64,000 nucleotides of DNA. It comes from Physcomitrium patens. Taxonomy: Eukaryota; Streptophyta; Bryopsida; Funariales; Funariaceae. Every line of letters starts with the position of its first letter. Position 1 is the first letter of the stretch. The notes under the pieces were generated by a model. That model saw only the letters and a list, made by a program, of their open reading frames with translations, had not been told where the DNA came from and ran no database searches. The DNA is taken from contig NC_037260.1 in NCBI RefSeq assembly GCF_000002425.4, forward strand, positions 13,263,516 to 13,327,515, written 5' to 3'. The position numbers and the translations under genes were made by a program. Positions 11,576 to 24,234 of this stretch are shown here, piece after piece.

Positions 11576-13612
11576 CTACCACACATCGCGCAGGTAACGC
11601 CCGTCCACTTGTAATTGCTTCACAATGGCCTCAGCCTTCGAGCTTTCTACGCTCTCTTCCTGCTGCACAATGGTATGCAACATCCTGTGCACGTCCTTGG
11701 CCATTCCTTTCGCGTCGCCACAAACGTACAGGTATCCTCCACCCCTAATCAATCTCCACACATCACCTGCTTGCTCAAGCATCTTATCCTGGACGTATTC
11801 TTTCTTGGGACCCTCCCTAGAGAAGGCTACGGTGAGTTCAGTCACCCCTTTCTCAACAAAACTTTTGAGCTCATTGTCGTAGATGAAATCATGTGCCCGG
11901 GTTCGGCACCCGAAGAAGAGCTTCGCGGGTCCAAGGGTAAATCCGGATTCCTGAAGGGCAGCTCTTTCTTGTAAGAATCCCCTGAATGGTGCCAGGCCGG
12001 TTCCAGGGCCGACCATTACGACTGGAGTGTTCGAGTTCAAAGGTAACCTAAAATTCGACTGGCGCACAAAAATGGGAGCCCAGCTGCATTCATCCGCGCT
12101 GTGACTTTCCTTAGACTGTGCATTTTTCATCCAGGTAGAACAAACACCGCGGTGGATGCGCCCCGTGGGGCTCGGGCCGTAGACGAGGGCGCAAGTGACG
12201 TGAATTCGGGAAGGGGATACCTTAGGAGATGAGGAGATGGAATAAAATCGTGGCTGTAAGCGTGGCGCGACACTCCCAAAGAATACACCGAGCGGCAATT
12301 TCACGGAGGGGAAGGCAGATAATACCTCGATCAAGCTCCGCTGACTTTGCACCACCCACTTGGAATAATCGGCCTTGCCCTGCAGAGAGGCCATATATTT
12401 CAATCTCTCGACCTCCTCCGGGTCGGATGCGAATACGGCCAAGACGTTCAGGACGGCTTTACGTGGAGGATTCAGCAAATCAGCGTAACGACGCAGAGCT
12501 GTCTCAAGCAACAGCGGTCCTGGGAAGGGCGGGGGAAGAGATCCAGCCAGCAGCTGTCCCTCCTCGGCATCTACATGCAACGAGAAAATTGTATCAAGCG
12601 GCATCCCCAGATGCCTCGCAGCTTCCTCCACATCCTCCTGATTATTCTCCACATAAACTCCAACATGATCGCCGGTTTCATACGAAAGTCCTGTATTGGC
12701 GATGTCAAACTCCGAGTGTGTGCACGACCTGTCCGACTCGGAGGTATGCAGCTCCTTGACGAAAGCCACCTCTGACTTGCATGGATGAAGTGTATCATAC
12801 CCAGCTTGTCCGGTTTTCTTCGCAGCGTACTCCTCAACATGAAGCTTCGTTCCAGCTTCATAAGTCACCGTGCGATACTCGGCAACAGCAGCATGGTAAG
12901 GAGTTTTCGGGGTTGAAGCAGTCGTGTCTTCGGGATCCTTCAACAAAGCATCAAGCTCCGGCCAAAGCTTCTCCTTCCATGCAGTGAAATCATCCTCGAT
13001 GCACTGATCGTCGTCCCCAAGACCACATTCCAAAATCCGCTTAGCACCCTGCTTCGCCAACGCTTTGTCGATCTCCTTCGCAACTTTGTTGTAGTGCTCG
13101 TACTGACGGTTGCCCAGGCCGAAAACTCCAAAATTCAACTCATTCAACCCTAGTTCCAATTCCTCCTCATTCTCAATAAACCAATTATGAAAACGCGAGG
13201 CGTTGTCCGTCGGCTCACCATCACCATAAGTCGCCACCATGAACAAGGCAAACTTCTCCTTCTTCAACCGAGCCGCGTATCGCTCATTATCCGCACCGTA
13301 ATCATCGGGATCCATAACCTTAAATACAGCAGTACCCTCATACCGTGACTTGGCCTCCTCCGCAATCGCCTTGGCGAATCCCTCCGCGGTACCTGTCTGT
13401 GTCCCGAAGAACACCATTACACGCTTCACGCGGCTGTCCTCTTCCACGTCCTCCTCAACAACCATCGCCGGCTTCACTACCACCACAGGCTTCGGCGCAT
13501 ACGGTCTCCAAAAAAAAAACACAATCGTCCCAACGAGCAGCAAACACGCCCAAACTTCAAAAATGCTAAAAAATGGCGGCATGAACGATAACGCCATGGC
13601 TGAGGTCGCCAT
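11576..13612 (-). CDS. CPR: NADPH-cytochrome P450 reductase, intronless
   Basis: Transfers electrons from NADPH through FAD and FMN to microsomal P450s; predicted ER-anchored with a cytosolic body. The start is the ATG at 13612-13610 (678 aa): the frame is open to a TTG at 13648, but a TGA lies just upstream and there is no earlier ATG. Hydrophobic anchor about residues 16-34. FMN domain: [12 protein letters not shown] at 69-80, [10 protein letters not shown] at 129-138, [11 protein letters not shown] at 165-175. FAD domain: RFYSISSS at 455-462 and [11 protein letters not shown] at 484-494. NADPH domain: [12 protein letters not shown] at 535-546, FSREG at 597-601, [14 protein letters not shown] at 629-642. 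The protein ends in Trp678. The catalytic set Ser458, Cys631, Asp676 and Trp678 is present. Length and motif order are those of a full plant CPR with nothing missing. One uninterrupted exon is odd, since flowering-plant CPR genes have many introns. Confidence 0.96.
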   Translation of the reverse strand: MATSAMALSFMPPFFSIFEVWACLLLVGTIVFFFWRPYAPKPVVVVKPAMVVEEDVEEDSRVKRVMVFFGTQTGTAEGFAKAIAEEAKSRYEGTAVFKVMDPDDYGADNERYAARLKKEKFALFMVATYGDGEPTDNASRFHNWFIENEEELELGLNELNFGVFGLGNRQYEHYNKVAKEIDKALAKQGAKRILECGLGDDDQCIEDDFTAWKEKLWPELDALLKDPEDTTASTPKTPYHAAVAEYRTVTYEAGTKLHVEEYAAKKTGQAGYDTLHPCKSEVAFVKELHTSESDRSCTHSEFDIANTGLSYETGDHVGVYVENNQEDVEEAARHLGMPLDTIFSLHVDAEEGQLLAGSLPPPFPGPLLLETALRRYADLLNPPRKAVLNVLAVFASDPEEVERLKYMASLQGKADYSKWVVQSQRSLIEVLSAFPSVKLPLGVFFGSVAPRLQPRFYSISSSPKVSPSRIHVTCALVYGPSPTGRIHRGVCSTWMKNAQSKESHSADECSWAPIFVRQSNFRLPLNSNTPVVMVGPGTGLAPFRGFLQERAALQESGFTLGPAKLFFGCRTRAHDFIYDNELKSFVEKGVTELTVAFSREGPKKEYVQDKMLEQAGDVWRLIRGGGYLYVCGDAKGMAKDVHRMLHTIVQQEESVESSKAEAIVKQLQVDGRYLRDVW

Positions 13613-14400
13613 CTCCACTTCACTATCTCGCCGACTCCAACCGCCCAATCCTCCTCTTCACTGCTTAATTTCTCCTCTCCTCACCCCATAACACCAAACG
13701 AGAAAAATCGCCCCGAAAACCTCTGAAGCCTCTCAAATGCACCACCCTCCCCCCACCCGCACACTCAATCAGAGTCTTCCAAGCCCAACCTCCGCGACAG
13801 GCTGCTTAACGGGAGGTCACATCCCTTCAGCCACCAAGTCACCAACCTCAACCTCCCGAGCAGAACAAAAGCACCTCAGAGACAACCACCACCGTAGCAG
13901 CAACTAACGAGGCAAGATTCCTAGGCAGATAGCCAGCCATCCAGCCTGCCAAACAACAAACCAACCAACCAACCAACCAACTCCCTACAAGAATTTTGAC
14001 CTTGAAGATTCTCTCAGGCAGGCAGGCAGTCCTGTGCAGAGATCGACCACGTCGCTGGAGGCAAAGACGGCGGCAACAGGAGGGAGGCTCCGTCGACCAC
14101 GTAAGAAAGGAGGCACGGGACAACCAGGTAGGCTGGAAACCAGTGGCCTCCAGGAAAAAGGATTGGAAACGACAACGGCGCTGCATAAGGCGTAGGCACG
14201 GGGCCACCCCTCAATACCAAATATCCTACTCCGCCTCTACACCCCGCCCCCCTCATTTCCTCCCCTCCCTCTAAGTCCCGTTCCCACCTGCTCCTTAGAT
14301 TCTCCCCCTTTTTCCTTTCGGGTGGAATATTCCCATCCTAGGGAGGGATTTCTGGCTCACCTCCGCCTTCTCCCATTTCCATTCCATCAATTTTCGCATT
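13613..14400 (-). promoter_or_regulatory. 5' UTR and promoter region of the P450 reductase gene
   Basis: GC-normal, pyrimidine-rich on the plus strand (GA-rich in the sense of the gene) and without a credible ORF. It includes an (AACC)n run at about 13958-13981. An in-frame TGA lies about 60 bases upstream of the reductase ATG, which fixes that ATG as the first in frame. No convincing TATA box stands out, so the boundary between UTR and promoter cannot be placed. A GC-poor zone begins near 14400. Confidence 0.45.
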
Positions 14401-16053
14401 CTACTGCTTGTTTTATTCGGATGCTTTCATGTCCTCAAAAATGATTTCACTAAATTCAAAGTAGGCTCTTACAACTCTAGAATTTCAAATTTGTTTCTAA
14501 TTTGAGAACGCCATGGTTGTGATGTAGTAGTGTTTTGTTTGTTGAGAGGACGGTCCCTTGTCTTGTGTGATTATGCTCACGTGTTTCTAAGTGAGGGAAA
14601 TTTGTCAACTTTGTGCATAATTGTTGACAATTATCGTTGAATGTGATGCTAATGTGAGATGCTTTATTTCCAAAAACATTATGAACACATTTGCTCATAT
14701 CACATGACTCTTTTCTTTTTTTCTCTTTTTTATTTTATATATATATATATATATACATAACCCACCAAAGTTTTTACTACTGCTACCATCATATGTCACC
14801 ACAATTTTAGCTATTGCCACCACAAATTTATGCTTATCAACTTTTTTATTATTTTTCAATATTAATTTTATTTTTTTCATAATTTGAAAAATATATATTT
14901 TAGAAAATATTAAAAAAATATTGAAATAAAATCAACTAAATAAGTGTATCAATTGGTTGGTAGAACCAAAAATTGTGGAAGCATGAGCAACATCCTCTAA
15001 ATAGATAGATGGATAGATTTGTATCAATTGATTTATAATTTTTACAAATTATATGTGGATTTTAAAAATACTTTTTGTATTACATTATAATTTTTTATTT
15101 TAAAACACTTAAACTTGATTGATATATTTAATTATATTCCTATTAACTTAATATCTACCTCATTCTTATTAATTCTTTAATAAAACATTTGTTTGATTTA
15201 GATTTTTTAATCCATTAATAATCTTAATATAATTATTTGACATGAACATGTTTGTATATTCCCTTGTGTTTGATTTTTTTTTTTTTTTTTTTTTTTGTGA
15301 TTCTCTTAAATAATTTTACCAAATTTTATCATTTCAATAGTGAAAAAGAATTACTGTATTAATCGCCATTAAAGAATCTTGTTATAATTTCAGGATATTA
15401 TTTTGGAACAAATTTTTTATATAATATATTACTTTTCATTTCAAAATAAGTATAATTTGAATTTAAACTTTAAAATTTGTACCTCTTCACATTATTGACA
15501 TTTTTTATACAATATTTTAGCTAAAACAACTTTAAATTTCATAATTAAATATTATAATTATCAATTTTTATGTTTTCTGTAAAAATTTGATTTTTAATTT
15601 TCTTATTATGTATCTATTTTTTATTTTTAAAATATTATATTATTAAAATAAGTTTAGAAGACTCTTAGCTATATTATTTTCATTATGATTTATTATAAAA
15701 TTTATTATCATATAATATTGTGATTTATTGGAAATAATTTTATAATTTATTATCATGCATTACAATAATTAGCAAAAACAGACCTTGTAGCAGTAGAAAT
15801 TAATGTTAATTTGTCACAATGCGTGGTAATATACAGTAATACCACTAACATAGCTAATACTAAAGATGTTCATATAAATTAATATAAAAATGTTTTGTGT
15901 AAAAATAGAAATTATTAATTTTTTGCATAAACTAAAAAGAAGATCTGAAAACATTTATGAATATTTTTTTTATAAACTCTGAACTAAACTAAACTCATTG
16001 TAGATTATGCTACATTTGACACCAACATAATTTATTTGCTTCACTACTTTAAC

Positions 16054-16084
<31 letters not shown>

Positions 16085-17557
16085 TATGTAAGATAACCTA
16101 AATATAAAAAAAGTAAATAAATAAGTCTTCTGATTGGCCGTAGAGTAGGAAATCCAATAAATGGGGAAAATGAGAGGAACAAGAGAACATGAGAATCAAA
16201 GAACATGGGAACATAGAAACTAAAGAACATGGAAATGAATAAGCATAGGTGCACAAGGAAATGGATAGATGTGCCAGAGATTGCAATGCCCAACAGCATG
16301 AATTTTTGATTGAGTATGTATATCACCACTTCACACCAATTTTTTTAGTTCTTAATAGTAAATAAATTATTTTAAATAATAAAAATAGTAAAAATAATTT
16401 ATAATTTGGTTTATATAATGATATGAAATAATATTTTTGTTGTAAAGTATAAATAGAATTAAATGTCATTCAATATTTCATAAAGTTTTTGAATTAATAA
16501 ATTAAATAATTTTGAAAAAATATCATATGGTCCATAAATAATATAATCTTATAGTTTTAAAAATCAATAAAATAAGACAATATATTAATAAAATATAACT
16601 ATAATTATTTTACATAAGAAAAAATCATATTATAATTTTTTATAATCAAAGTAGAAATTAAGATAGTAAAAAATAAAATCAAAATAAAATATTATTTAAT
16701 CACTTTATTTTTTTATTATATTATTTAAATACATATATTTTAAATTTCAAAAAAAATTAATTTAATCTTGAAATCTTATTTTTATAAAATATTATTTATA
16801 AAAAAATGAATAAATTTATAATGTAAATAAATAAATTTATGCTTAACATATCAAATGTATATATTTGATTTTGTATTAAAAATTAGATGTATACTTGTGA
16901 AAATATATAAATATATATCTATATATATAATTTATTAGACTATTTTTAATAAAAAAATTGATTAAAATTTTAATATTAATAAAAAGATATTATATTTTTA
17001 GATTATTAATAGTTATTAGATTTTCTTAAACCACTTTTTTCTCTCAATAGAAAAAATTAAGTATTAATAATGTTAGAATATTTTTAAAATTAAAAAAACT
17101 TGTCAATTTGTCATAATATATTTTGAAGTTTACTATTATAATAATCTTACACTTTATATTAGTGTTCTTTGGAGCACCAATTAAATTATTAAAACTTTTT
17201 AAAAAAATTATTGGTGTATTTTAAAGATGCATCAATAAAGTCTTTGATTGATTATAAAACAACCTCTAAAAATTATTTTTTTTAAAAATGACTTAACTTA
17301 AAAGATTAATAAATAATTTTAAAAATTTATCAAAAATAAAAATAAAAATAATAATATAGCAACCATTGTTACAAAAATTTGATAATATTATAGATTGCTA
17401 TAGATTATTAAAATGATAGACAAGAATTTTCGATATCTTGTAGTCTTTATCAATTATTGTGTTAATAAGAGCCTATTCAATCTAAATTGGTACATAAAAC
17501 ATTAGTTAAGATTGTAGATTTGGATAATTAAAATATTTAGATACAATGTCTATACAA
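14401..17557. other. AT-rich intergenic DNA; no gene seen
   Basis: Extremely AT-rich. It holds (AT)n at about 14736-14755, a 23-base poly-T at 15274-15296, (AT)n at about 16056-16079, and an A/G-rich stretch at about 16160-16260 with loose repeats of 'gaacatgg.aa'. The short frames on the minus strand over that stretch are its low-complexity complement, not genes. Confidence 0.6.
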
Positions 17558-18090
17558 TATCAAGGACATAAATCGTGAAGAAATAAAAACCTCAATTCAC
17601 TCTTGTACCACTCAAAAAGACTAAAAAATCACTCATAGATGATATAGTATTAAACTAGAATAGCTATTGCCAAAGATAAAAATACTAAAAAGACTTGAAA
17701 CAAGACTAAAGACTAAAAAGTCATTGACAAGAAAGAAGAAGGCTTTACTCTTCCCTCCATATATATATTCTTAACTAAGAGCTATGTGATGATGTCCTAT
17801 AGAACCTCTAAAAGAAGATAATTTTACAAGACACATATCTTAACTTACAAGGCAAGTTTTTTATATGTATGCCACATAGTTAACTTGTTCTGCAAGCTAC
17901 TAACATGTGGTTAACTTGTTTTCCAAGTTTTTAATCTACCAATCAACTAAAAAATACATGTAAAGTCAAATCAACGTCTATAAAGCTTTTGGAAAGCTTT
18001 TTTAAAAAATATTAAAACATAAATATATTTATATTTATTTATATTTAATCATGTAGATAATTACTACAATAAATATGTATATCTATGACA
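17558..18090 (-). mobile_element. LTR (533 bp) of a minus-strand Ty3/gypsy chromovirus, 3' LTR
   Basis: Homologous over its length, in reverse orientation, to the 549-bp LTRs at 27010-27558 and 32467-33015. Shared blocks are the ends (reverse complements of TGTCAYRGACATA and of ATGTCCYTGATA), the paired 'aagctaaccacatgt'-like motifs, the TATATA box and the 'gaagaaggct' block after it. The bases just inside (18091 onward) match the internal 3' end of the 27-33 kb element, so this is the 3' LTR of a minus-strand copy. There is no partner LTR in this window. Confidence 0.85.
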
Positions 18091-18510
18091 TTACATCTTC
18101 TTCTAGAAACGAATTCCACTAAAAGCGGTTATCATTTTTAATGGAACTTGCAATTTTTTATCTTGGATTTCATGGATGTCATTGATAAAAAGCCTCAACC
18201 TTCTTTGTTGTATTTATAAGATTCTTTATTGGCTCCCATGTATATTCATTAATATCATATCTACACCAATGCTTAAGATGTTTCAACCTATTTCAATATT
18301 GCCTAAATCTAAAACTTCTTCTACTTCATACTCTTAATTATTATCCATTTTTATAAGAAGAGGTGGCATTTGATTTCTTCTCAAGATATTCATTGTCTTA
18401 TATGGCTCAAGAAGAGATATGTGGAATAAAAAATAAATCTTCATAGACTTTGGTAGATGTAATCAATAAGCTACATACTTGACTTGTTGACAAATAGAAA
18501 AAGGTGCAAG
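18091..18510 (-). pseudogene. Truncated pol end: integrase C-terminus and chromodomain, third ORF deleted
   Basis: On the minus strand, about 18370-18510 encodes the integrase C-terminal GPF/Y-like region ending in 'HISLLEPYK', and about 18190-18360 encodes a chromodomain remnant (EYEVEEVLDL...) with stops and a frameshift. Only about 100 bases separate the chromodomain end from the LTR, against about 600 in the copy at 27-33 kb. The third ORF that normally lies there is almost completely excised: both its flanks align, but the middle is missing. The sequence leaves the element at about 18510, so the rest of pol and gag is lost. Confidence 0.75.
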
Positions 18511-20462
18511 TGTGAGTCATCAAATGGACTCACTAGTTGTTTTAGGATAAAAAGATGCATTTAGAGTACTTAGAACCACAATATATGGTGAATAGTATAG
18601 AAATATTTAGACAAATAGAAAATTAGAATGTTAGTTGTAGTATGGGAGTCTTAGTAAGTATTAGAGGTAATTATCTCACTTAGTTTAGTATTTTTTTATT
18701 TATTATTGAGTATTAAAGGATATTTACTAAGTTTAATATTTATATTGGCCTTCTATCTATACATATTACTTATAAAAAATAAACTATAAATGTTAGTCGA
18801 TAGCTAAAAGAAGCATGAGAAAGAAATTCCTATCTTTTTACTTATTTACATAAAAAGTAGAATTTATAGTGGATTTAAATTGATTTTATTACTATAAAAA
18901 ATCATCAAAGAAAAATTATAGCTTCAAAATGATTTTAATATTATAAAAATATTATAGGAATTTTTATAATTTATTTAGAATTAATTAGAAAGTTTTAGAG
19001 CAATTTTCAAGACTTTGGTAAAAATGAGTTTTATTACTTTAAAAGCCATTATGAAGAAAGGGAGTAAGATTTGAAGACCAAAGAAGGTTCTTAGGCTAAT
19101 TGGGTGTTTTTAAACACCATAATAAAGTCAAAAATATAAAATTATTGGTTCTACTAGTAGAAAATAGGAAGACGAACAACTAACATATTTCTTATTAAAA
19201 GAGAGGTGTACAAGTCCTATATGGATTGTAATACCTTGAAGGTAGTTAAGAAGATAAGACTAAGGCCTCATGGCCTCTCTTAGAAATCCATATACACTAC
19301 TTATGAGCCTTGGTGAGGCTCGAACTCTTGATCTCTTCTACAAATTATCCTTGAAATAAAAATTATTTAGTTAATTTTTTATTTATTTACTTGTTATTTA
19401 TAAATCTTCATAATTTATTCATAGTAACTTGGATTTATATTCTTTTTATACCTTTGAAAAGATAAAAAATTATCTTTTAAAAATATAGTTTTTACTTTTA
19501 ATTTTTAATTTTTTTTGGATAAAAACTTAGTAAACAGATTGTAACTAGTTTTATAATATACAATTGCTTGATTGCACTTGTTTCACTTGTTTTTGTATTT
19601 TGCTTCTTTTGTTCTTGTTTTTGCTACTTCCACTTCACACCACTTATTACAAGAAACTTTCAATTGAGGCCATCTTGTAATTGGGTTGAGGAATGAATTT
19701 TGCACTCACATTTTGGTGTGTTTGCTAAGAGATGGTGCTTCTAATGGTGTGTGTGAATGTGAAGTTGCTTGTTGTGATTGATCTTGCTTGGTTTTGTTGA
19801 ATAAGAAATTCAAATAGGTCTTTATCATTGTTAAGTGTTTTACATCTCTTCTTTATTTGTGAAAATAAAGCATTTCAAATTTTCAATTTATAAGATAGTC
19901 AAGGATTTCAATGTTGAACTGAATGTAGATTGCTCTTGGATTTTTATCAATCAATTTTTATAAATTGCATCTTTCAAGTTGAAACTTTTTGATGTTATGT
20001 TATTTTGATGTTAGCTTTCTATAACTCTATCATATATTCAAATTAGAGTTGATTTAAATTTTAAGTAAAATTTAGATTAGGAAGTGGTTCATTGCCTTGG
20101 CAATTTTATGTATCTCTTATTTGGAAAGATATTTGTTAGTGCTTGGTAATTATTTTATTTTAGAAAGTTTTTAAAACAAACATCTTTAAGTTGACTTTGT
20201 AGTAGTGAAAAGTTCAATGCTATTGAATCAAAATTGAATTTGTGACGATTTTTGTAGTGGAGAGAGATTGTTGCCATGAGTGGAATATAATTGAGGTTAG
20301 TAATTTCTATCTCTTCTATCATTTATATTTTGGATTTTATGTTATATTTTAAAATTTTATATTAAAAATATATTTTTTAACTTTATCAAATTATAATAAA
20401 AATAAAATAAAAAATATATTTATATAAATAATAAAAGAAATAAAATAAAAAATTAATATTAA
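18511..20462. other. Intergenic, AT-rich; a B-box-like motif near 19310
   Basis: No gene found. On the minus strand near 19300-19325 the sequence AGTTCGAGCC fits an RNA polymerase III B box, preceded by 'agagatcaag'. No matching A box or tRNA fold is present, so at most it is a worn tRNA-derived SINE remnant. About 19560-20280 is T/G-rich with repeated 'cttgtttt' words and could be LTR or leader of an unrecognised element. Confidence 0.35.
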
Positions 20463-20585
20463 ATTAATAATAATAATAAATTAATATTAAAATAGAATTA
20501 ATAATAATAACAAATTAATATTAAAATAGAATTAATAATAATAATAAATTAATATTAAAAAATAATTAATAATAATATTATTAAT
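20463..20585. repeat. Tandem repeat, 34-bp unit, about 3 copies
   Basis: Units start at about 20463, 20497 and 20531. Each begins attaataataataayaaatt and continues with an 'aatattaaaa' block. Copies differ by a few substitutions. No coding potential. Confidence 0.75.
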
Positions 20586-21015
20586 CATTTATTTAATTAA
20601 TAAAACTAAATTTAATTAATATTTTTAATTTACTTTTAATTTTTATTTTTACTTTTATTTTTTTATTTTACTTATCTTTTTATTTTTAATTTTATTTTCT
20701 CATTTTACTTATCTTTTTATTTTTTAGTTTTTTTAAAATTCTTATTCTTATTCTTATTTATTAATATTATTTTTTTTATATGTATGATAAATTTTATATA
20801 TTGAAATAAATTCAATATATATATTTATTTTTTCACTAATTGATTTGTTATGTAATATTGTTATTTCTAACCTTAAGTAATATTTGATTAATTTATTATT
20901 AGTGTCAGCATTATTTGGTGGTTTTTTAAATTGGTTATCAGTTCCAAAAGCATAAGAAGTAGAACTTGTCTTCAAGGTTTTATTACTTCCCCTTCTTGTA
21001 ATTTTTCTTGTTGAA

Positions 21016-21160
21016 GGTATTTCTCTAGTAGTAAGAGGATTTAATCATCTTCTCTATCCTTCATATTATCTCTTTACATCTTATAAAAATCTAGTAGAGG
21101 GTCTTTCTCTAGTGGTAGGAAGATTTAATCACGTCTTCCAGCCCTCATATTCTTTCTATT
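21016..21160. repeat. Tandem duplication with an 84-bp period
   Basis: The block starting 'ggtatttctctagtagtaag' at 21016 recurs as 'ggtctttctctagtggtagg' at 21100, and similarity runs for about 60 bases in each copy (both contain 'atttaatca.' and 'cc.tcatatt'). It lies upstream of the decayed gag described below and may be part of that element's leader. Confidence 0.7.
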
Positions 21161-22599
21161 CACAAGAATAGTGTAGGAAGAGCCAACAAGATCTTTAGAG
21201 GATTTCTTCATCAACAAGATAAGAAGAAGAATTTTAAGAAGAAGAATTGGATAGAAAAGGTAGATAGAAGAAATTTGGAAAAAAAGAAGAAAAGAAGAAG
21301 AAAAGAAGAAGAGTGAAGACCAACAAGTTCAAATTATAATCCAACGTGAGTATCTTTTCAATAAAATTCATTTATTTTTAAATTTATTTTGCTAACATAG
21401 ATTGTCGTTTGGAGAGAAGGAATATAAAAAGAAAAGAAGAAAGCATTAATAGCTTATAAACAAGTAAGTCTTTGAACCTTGTCAATTATTTTTCTTTTTG
21501 AAATTTTAGAAAATTGCTTGAATACAGGGAGTGGGAGCTAAAAGTTGGAGGATAGAATCTAGGAAGAAGATGCAAATAGAGATAATCTTCTAAACCTTCT
21601 TATAGATTTTATTTTCTTTAAGAATAATAGAGCCTTAGAACCCTTTCTTATCTCAACTCAAAGATAGTTTTATTTTATTTTATTTTATTTTATTTTTAAA
21701 TCAATTAATTCAAATCGAATAGAAAGAAGTCCATGTTGGAATTCTTTAATATATGCTAGTTTGGCTAGAGATGTAAGTAGGTGACTCCTTCTTCAACATG
21801 GTATGATTGTCTTGCAAAGAACAATTTTTGTCTAGTAAATAAATGTTGTTAACTATTGTAGTAGGTAATTTTCTAATTGTCTTATTGTAAAAAGGTAAAA
21901 AAAAGAGAGAGCTTGGATTTCTACGATCCACGTGTCAAATTCTTTTTCTCAATTAAGATTGCTTAGGATCACTTCCACATATAGTAGTTTTGTATAACAA
22001 TTAAAGTCAGGAGTAGTCTTGTTTGGGGTGATACTCAAGCAAACACTCCTCCTTTAGTTGTTTCTATTTTGTTTTTCTTCCCTGTCAATAGGTACTTAAG
22101 TGGGTTGCAAGTAGAGGGACTCAAAATTTAAATTGTCATAGAACTAGATAGATTAAAAAGTGCGCTAAGTTGATCGATATATTTATAGTTGTATAGATAC
22201 ATCATTCTATTAGATCTAAGCAATCCAACCTATCTTCATACATAGAGAATCCAAAACTTATTGGCATGAAAAATAAACCAAAGCTCAAACAAGTAGAGAC
22301 TAAAGGATTGAACAAGCAATCTCTTCCTCTAACATCAAAAGTCGTTTTTGTTCTAAATCTAATTGAATTAAATCTAGACTAGAAAGTAGGAAAAAAAGAT
22401 TTAGATCCTAATCTTTTTAACTTGGTTGTAGAGATAAATCAAGAAAGAGAAGGATCAATACCTCCTTCTTCTCTAATAGAACAAGAGAGAGAATTCACAT
22501 CTACTCCTATATCCAATAATTCCTTGATTTAATCAAAGAGTTTGTCAATTGTAATTCCAAAGGATTTACAAGCAGTTCCTATGCTCCATAACTTCTCTA

Positions 22600-23770
22600 T
22601 ATTTAAAAAGATTAGAGATGATAATCCATCGGTACATATAAAGAGATTCATGGAACTTCTTACAATATGTTTAATAACCAATCCATGTTATTATCTTGTA
22701 TGATTTTCAAGTACCTTGAAGGATGGAGCTTATAAATGATATAGAAACCATTTCCTCCCAAACCTTTAAGAATTGGAATATGCTTATGAAGACATTCCTA
22801 AAAAATTTCATACAAGAAGTAAAACAAAATATTGTCCTTATAGCTCTTTTTTCTTTGAGACATGGAAAGGAGGAAGAAATCATCAAATATATTTGGTAAT
22901 TTGAGCTTGTAGTAATCCGATTCGTGGGAACTCTTCTCACGGATGATATCCTCATCCACCTTTTTATTCAAAGATTTAATAGTGAAGAGATAATTAAAGA
23001 AATCCTTAAAAGAAGGCCCAATAATTTAATAGAAGCCAAGAAAATAGCTCGAATAGTCAAAGACATTGACAAATGGCAAGAGCAAATGTAAAGGAAGGAA
23101 GACCATAGAATCCCTAATTTTATCTCCATACATGCTCAAAACATAGAAAATTCTCAAGAACATTTGTATAGAGCTATGAAAACTTTATTTTAATTCATAA
23201 ACGACTATCTAACTCTCTTAGAGATTAGACCACCTCTCATCCTTCCAAAATTGACATATCTTGAGGATAGGAATAGATGGAATGAAGACTTTAAGAATGA
23301 AGTTATTAAAAGCCAATGGTAGTTCTAAAATGAACTTGCCTAGCAAATGAAGGCTACGTAAGAATAAATGACTTTCTTAATTGAGAGTCAAAATTCAAAC
23401 CAAGCGTTATCTTCTATAGAATCCGATAGGTACACTTCAAGGCTTTGATACACTAGATGTTACCAATCTGGGAATACAAGCCAATTTTGCTCAAACTAGC
23501 AAAATTACCAATAGAACGAGGAAAGATTGCAATCATATGTTCTACTTCATAGGAACCAAAGTATGATGGGTTCAAATTTCTAATTCCATCATTAGAAAAA
23601 TCCCACCCAAAGCTTTAGGAACAAACAATAATAATGACAACAACAAGAAGTGCACCGACTTTGTAAGAAAAGCCATCCTGTGGTTAGTTGTTGGATAGAA
23701 AATGGAATAGTATGTCAAAAATATGGAAGAAATCATCCTATAGACGTAAGTAGTTTGCTTGAATCTCCTT
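22600..23770 (+). pseudogene. Decayed gag-like gene of a second retroelement family
   Basis: The plus strand reads as a gag-type protein with several stops. About 22735-23090 has the pattern W-x4-FLKNF...GTLLTDD (e.g. TFKNWNMLMKTFLKNF), as in the retrotransposon gag domain. A charged helical stretch follows, then about 23640-23760 has a Cys/His-rich tail (LCKKSHPVVSCW, VCQKYGRNHP) resembling two zinc knuckles. It differs clearly from the chromovirus gags in this window. Bases 21170-22600 upstream, with A/G-rich 'aagaagaag' runs, probably belong to the same insertion. No pol could be followed downstream, because a piece of another element starts near 24235. Confidence 0.55.
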
Positions 23771-24234
23771 TCTTAAAAATTCTAGCAGTCTTATTTCTAC
23801 AAATTTGCTAAAATCTCCTTTGTCATAGCTTCATTTTTTGTATGCTATAGCTAGTTGAAAAGCTCACAATTAGATCTAACTTCTTTTTAGACATCAACAC
23901 AAAAAGACAAAAATATAAGAAATAGCATAGAAAAATCCAAATTAGTGTTGAATCTCCTTTTTCAAACAAAAATAAAAAATAAAAAAATACTTGATTTCAA
24001 AACCTCCACCTTATTCTTCTTTCAATACCTACCTTAAACTATTATATAGTCAGATATCTATCCTAAAAGACAATACCTTCAAGTTTAAATAATCCATTCA
24101 AGCCAACAACCTCTTATTTTAAATCTCATTCAGATTTATAAATATAATAGCATTATGTTCCTCTCTTCTTATAAATAAAATTAATTATCCTCCAAATAAC
24201 TTTGATATACTTTAATTAAGTGCATTACGACAAA

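Noticed and set aside
12229-12775. Long plus-strand open frames (176 and 142 codons) over the P450 reductase
   Set aside because: They are antisense shadows of the reductase coding sequence.
13613-13648. Extension of the P450 reductase by 12 residues to a TTG at 13648
   Set aside because: Nuclear plant genes start at ATG; the first in-frame ATG after the upstream TGA is at 13612.
19255-19330. tRNA or SINE on the minus strand (AGTTCGAGCC, B-box-like)
   Set aside because: No A box or cloverleaf; kept only as a remark in the gap entry.
20988-21160. CRISPR-like or satellite repeat array
   Set aside because: Only two 84-bp units with substantial divergence; a simple tandem duplication.
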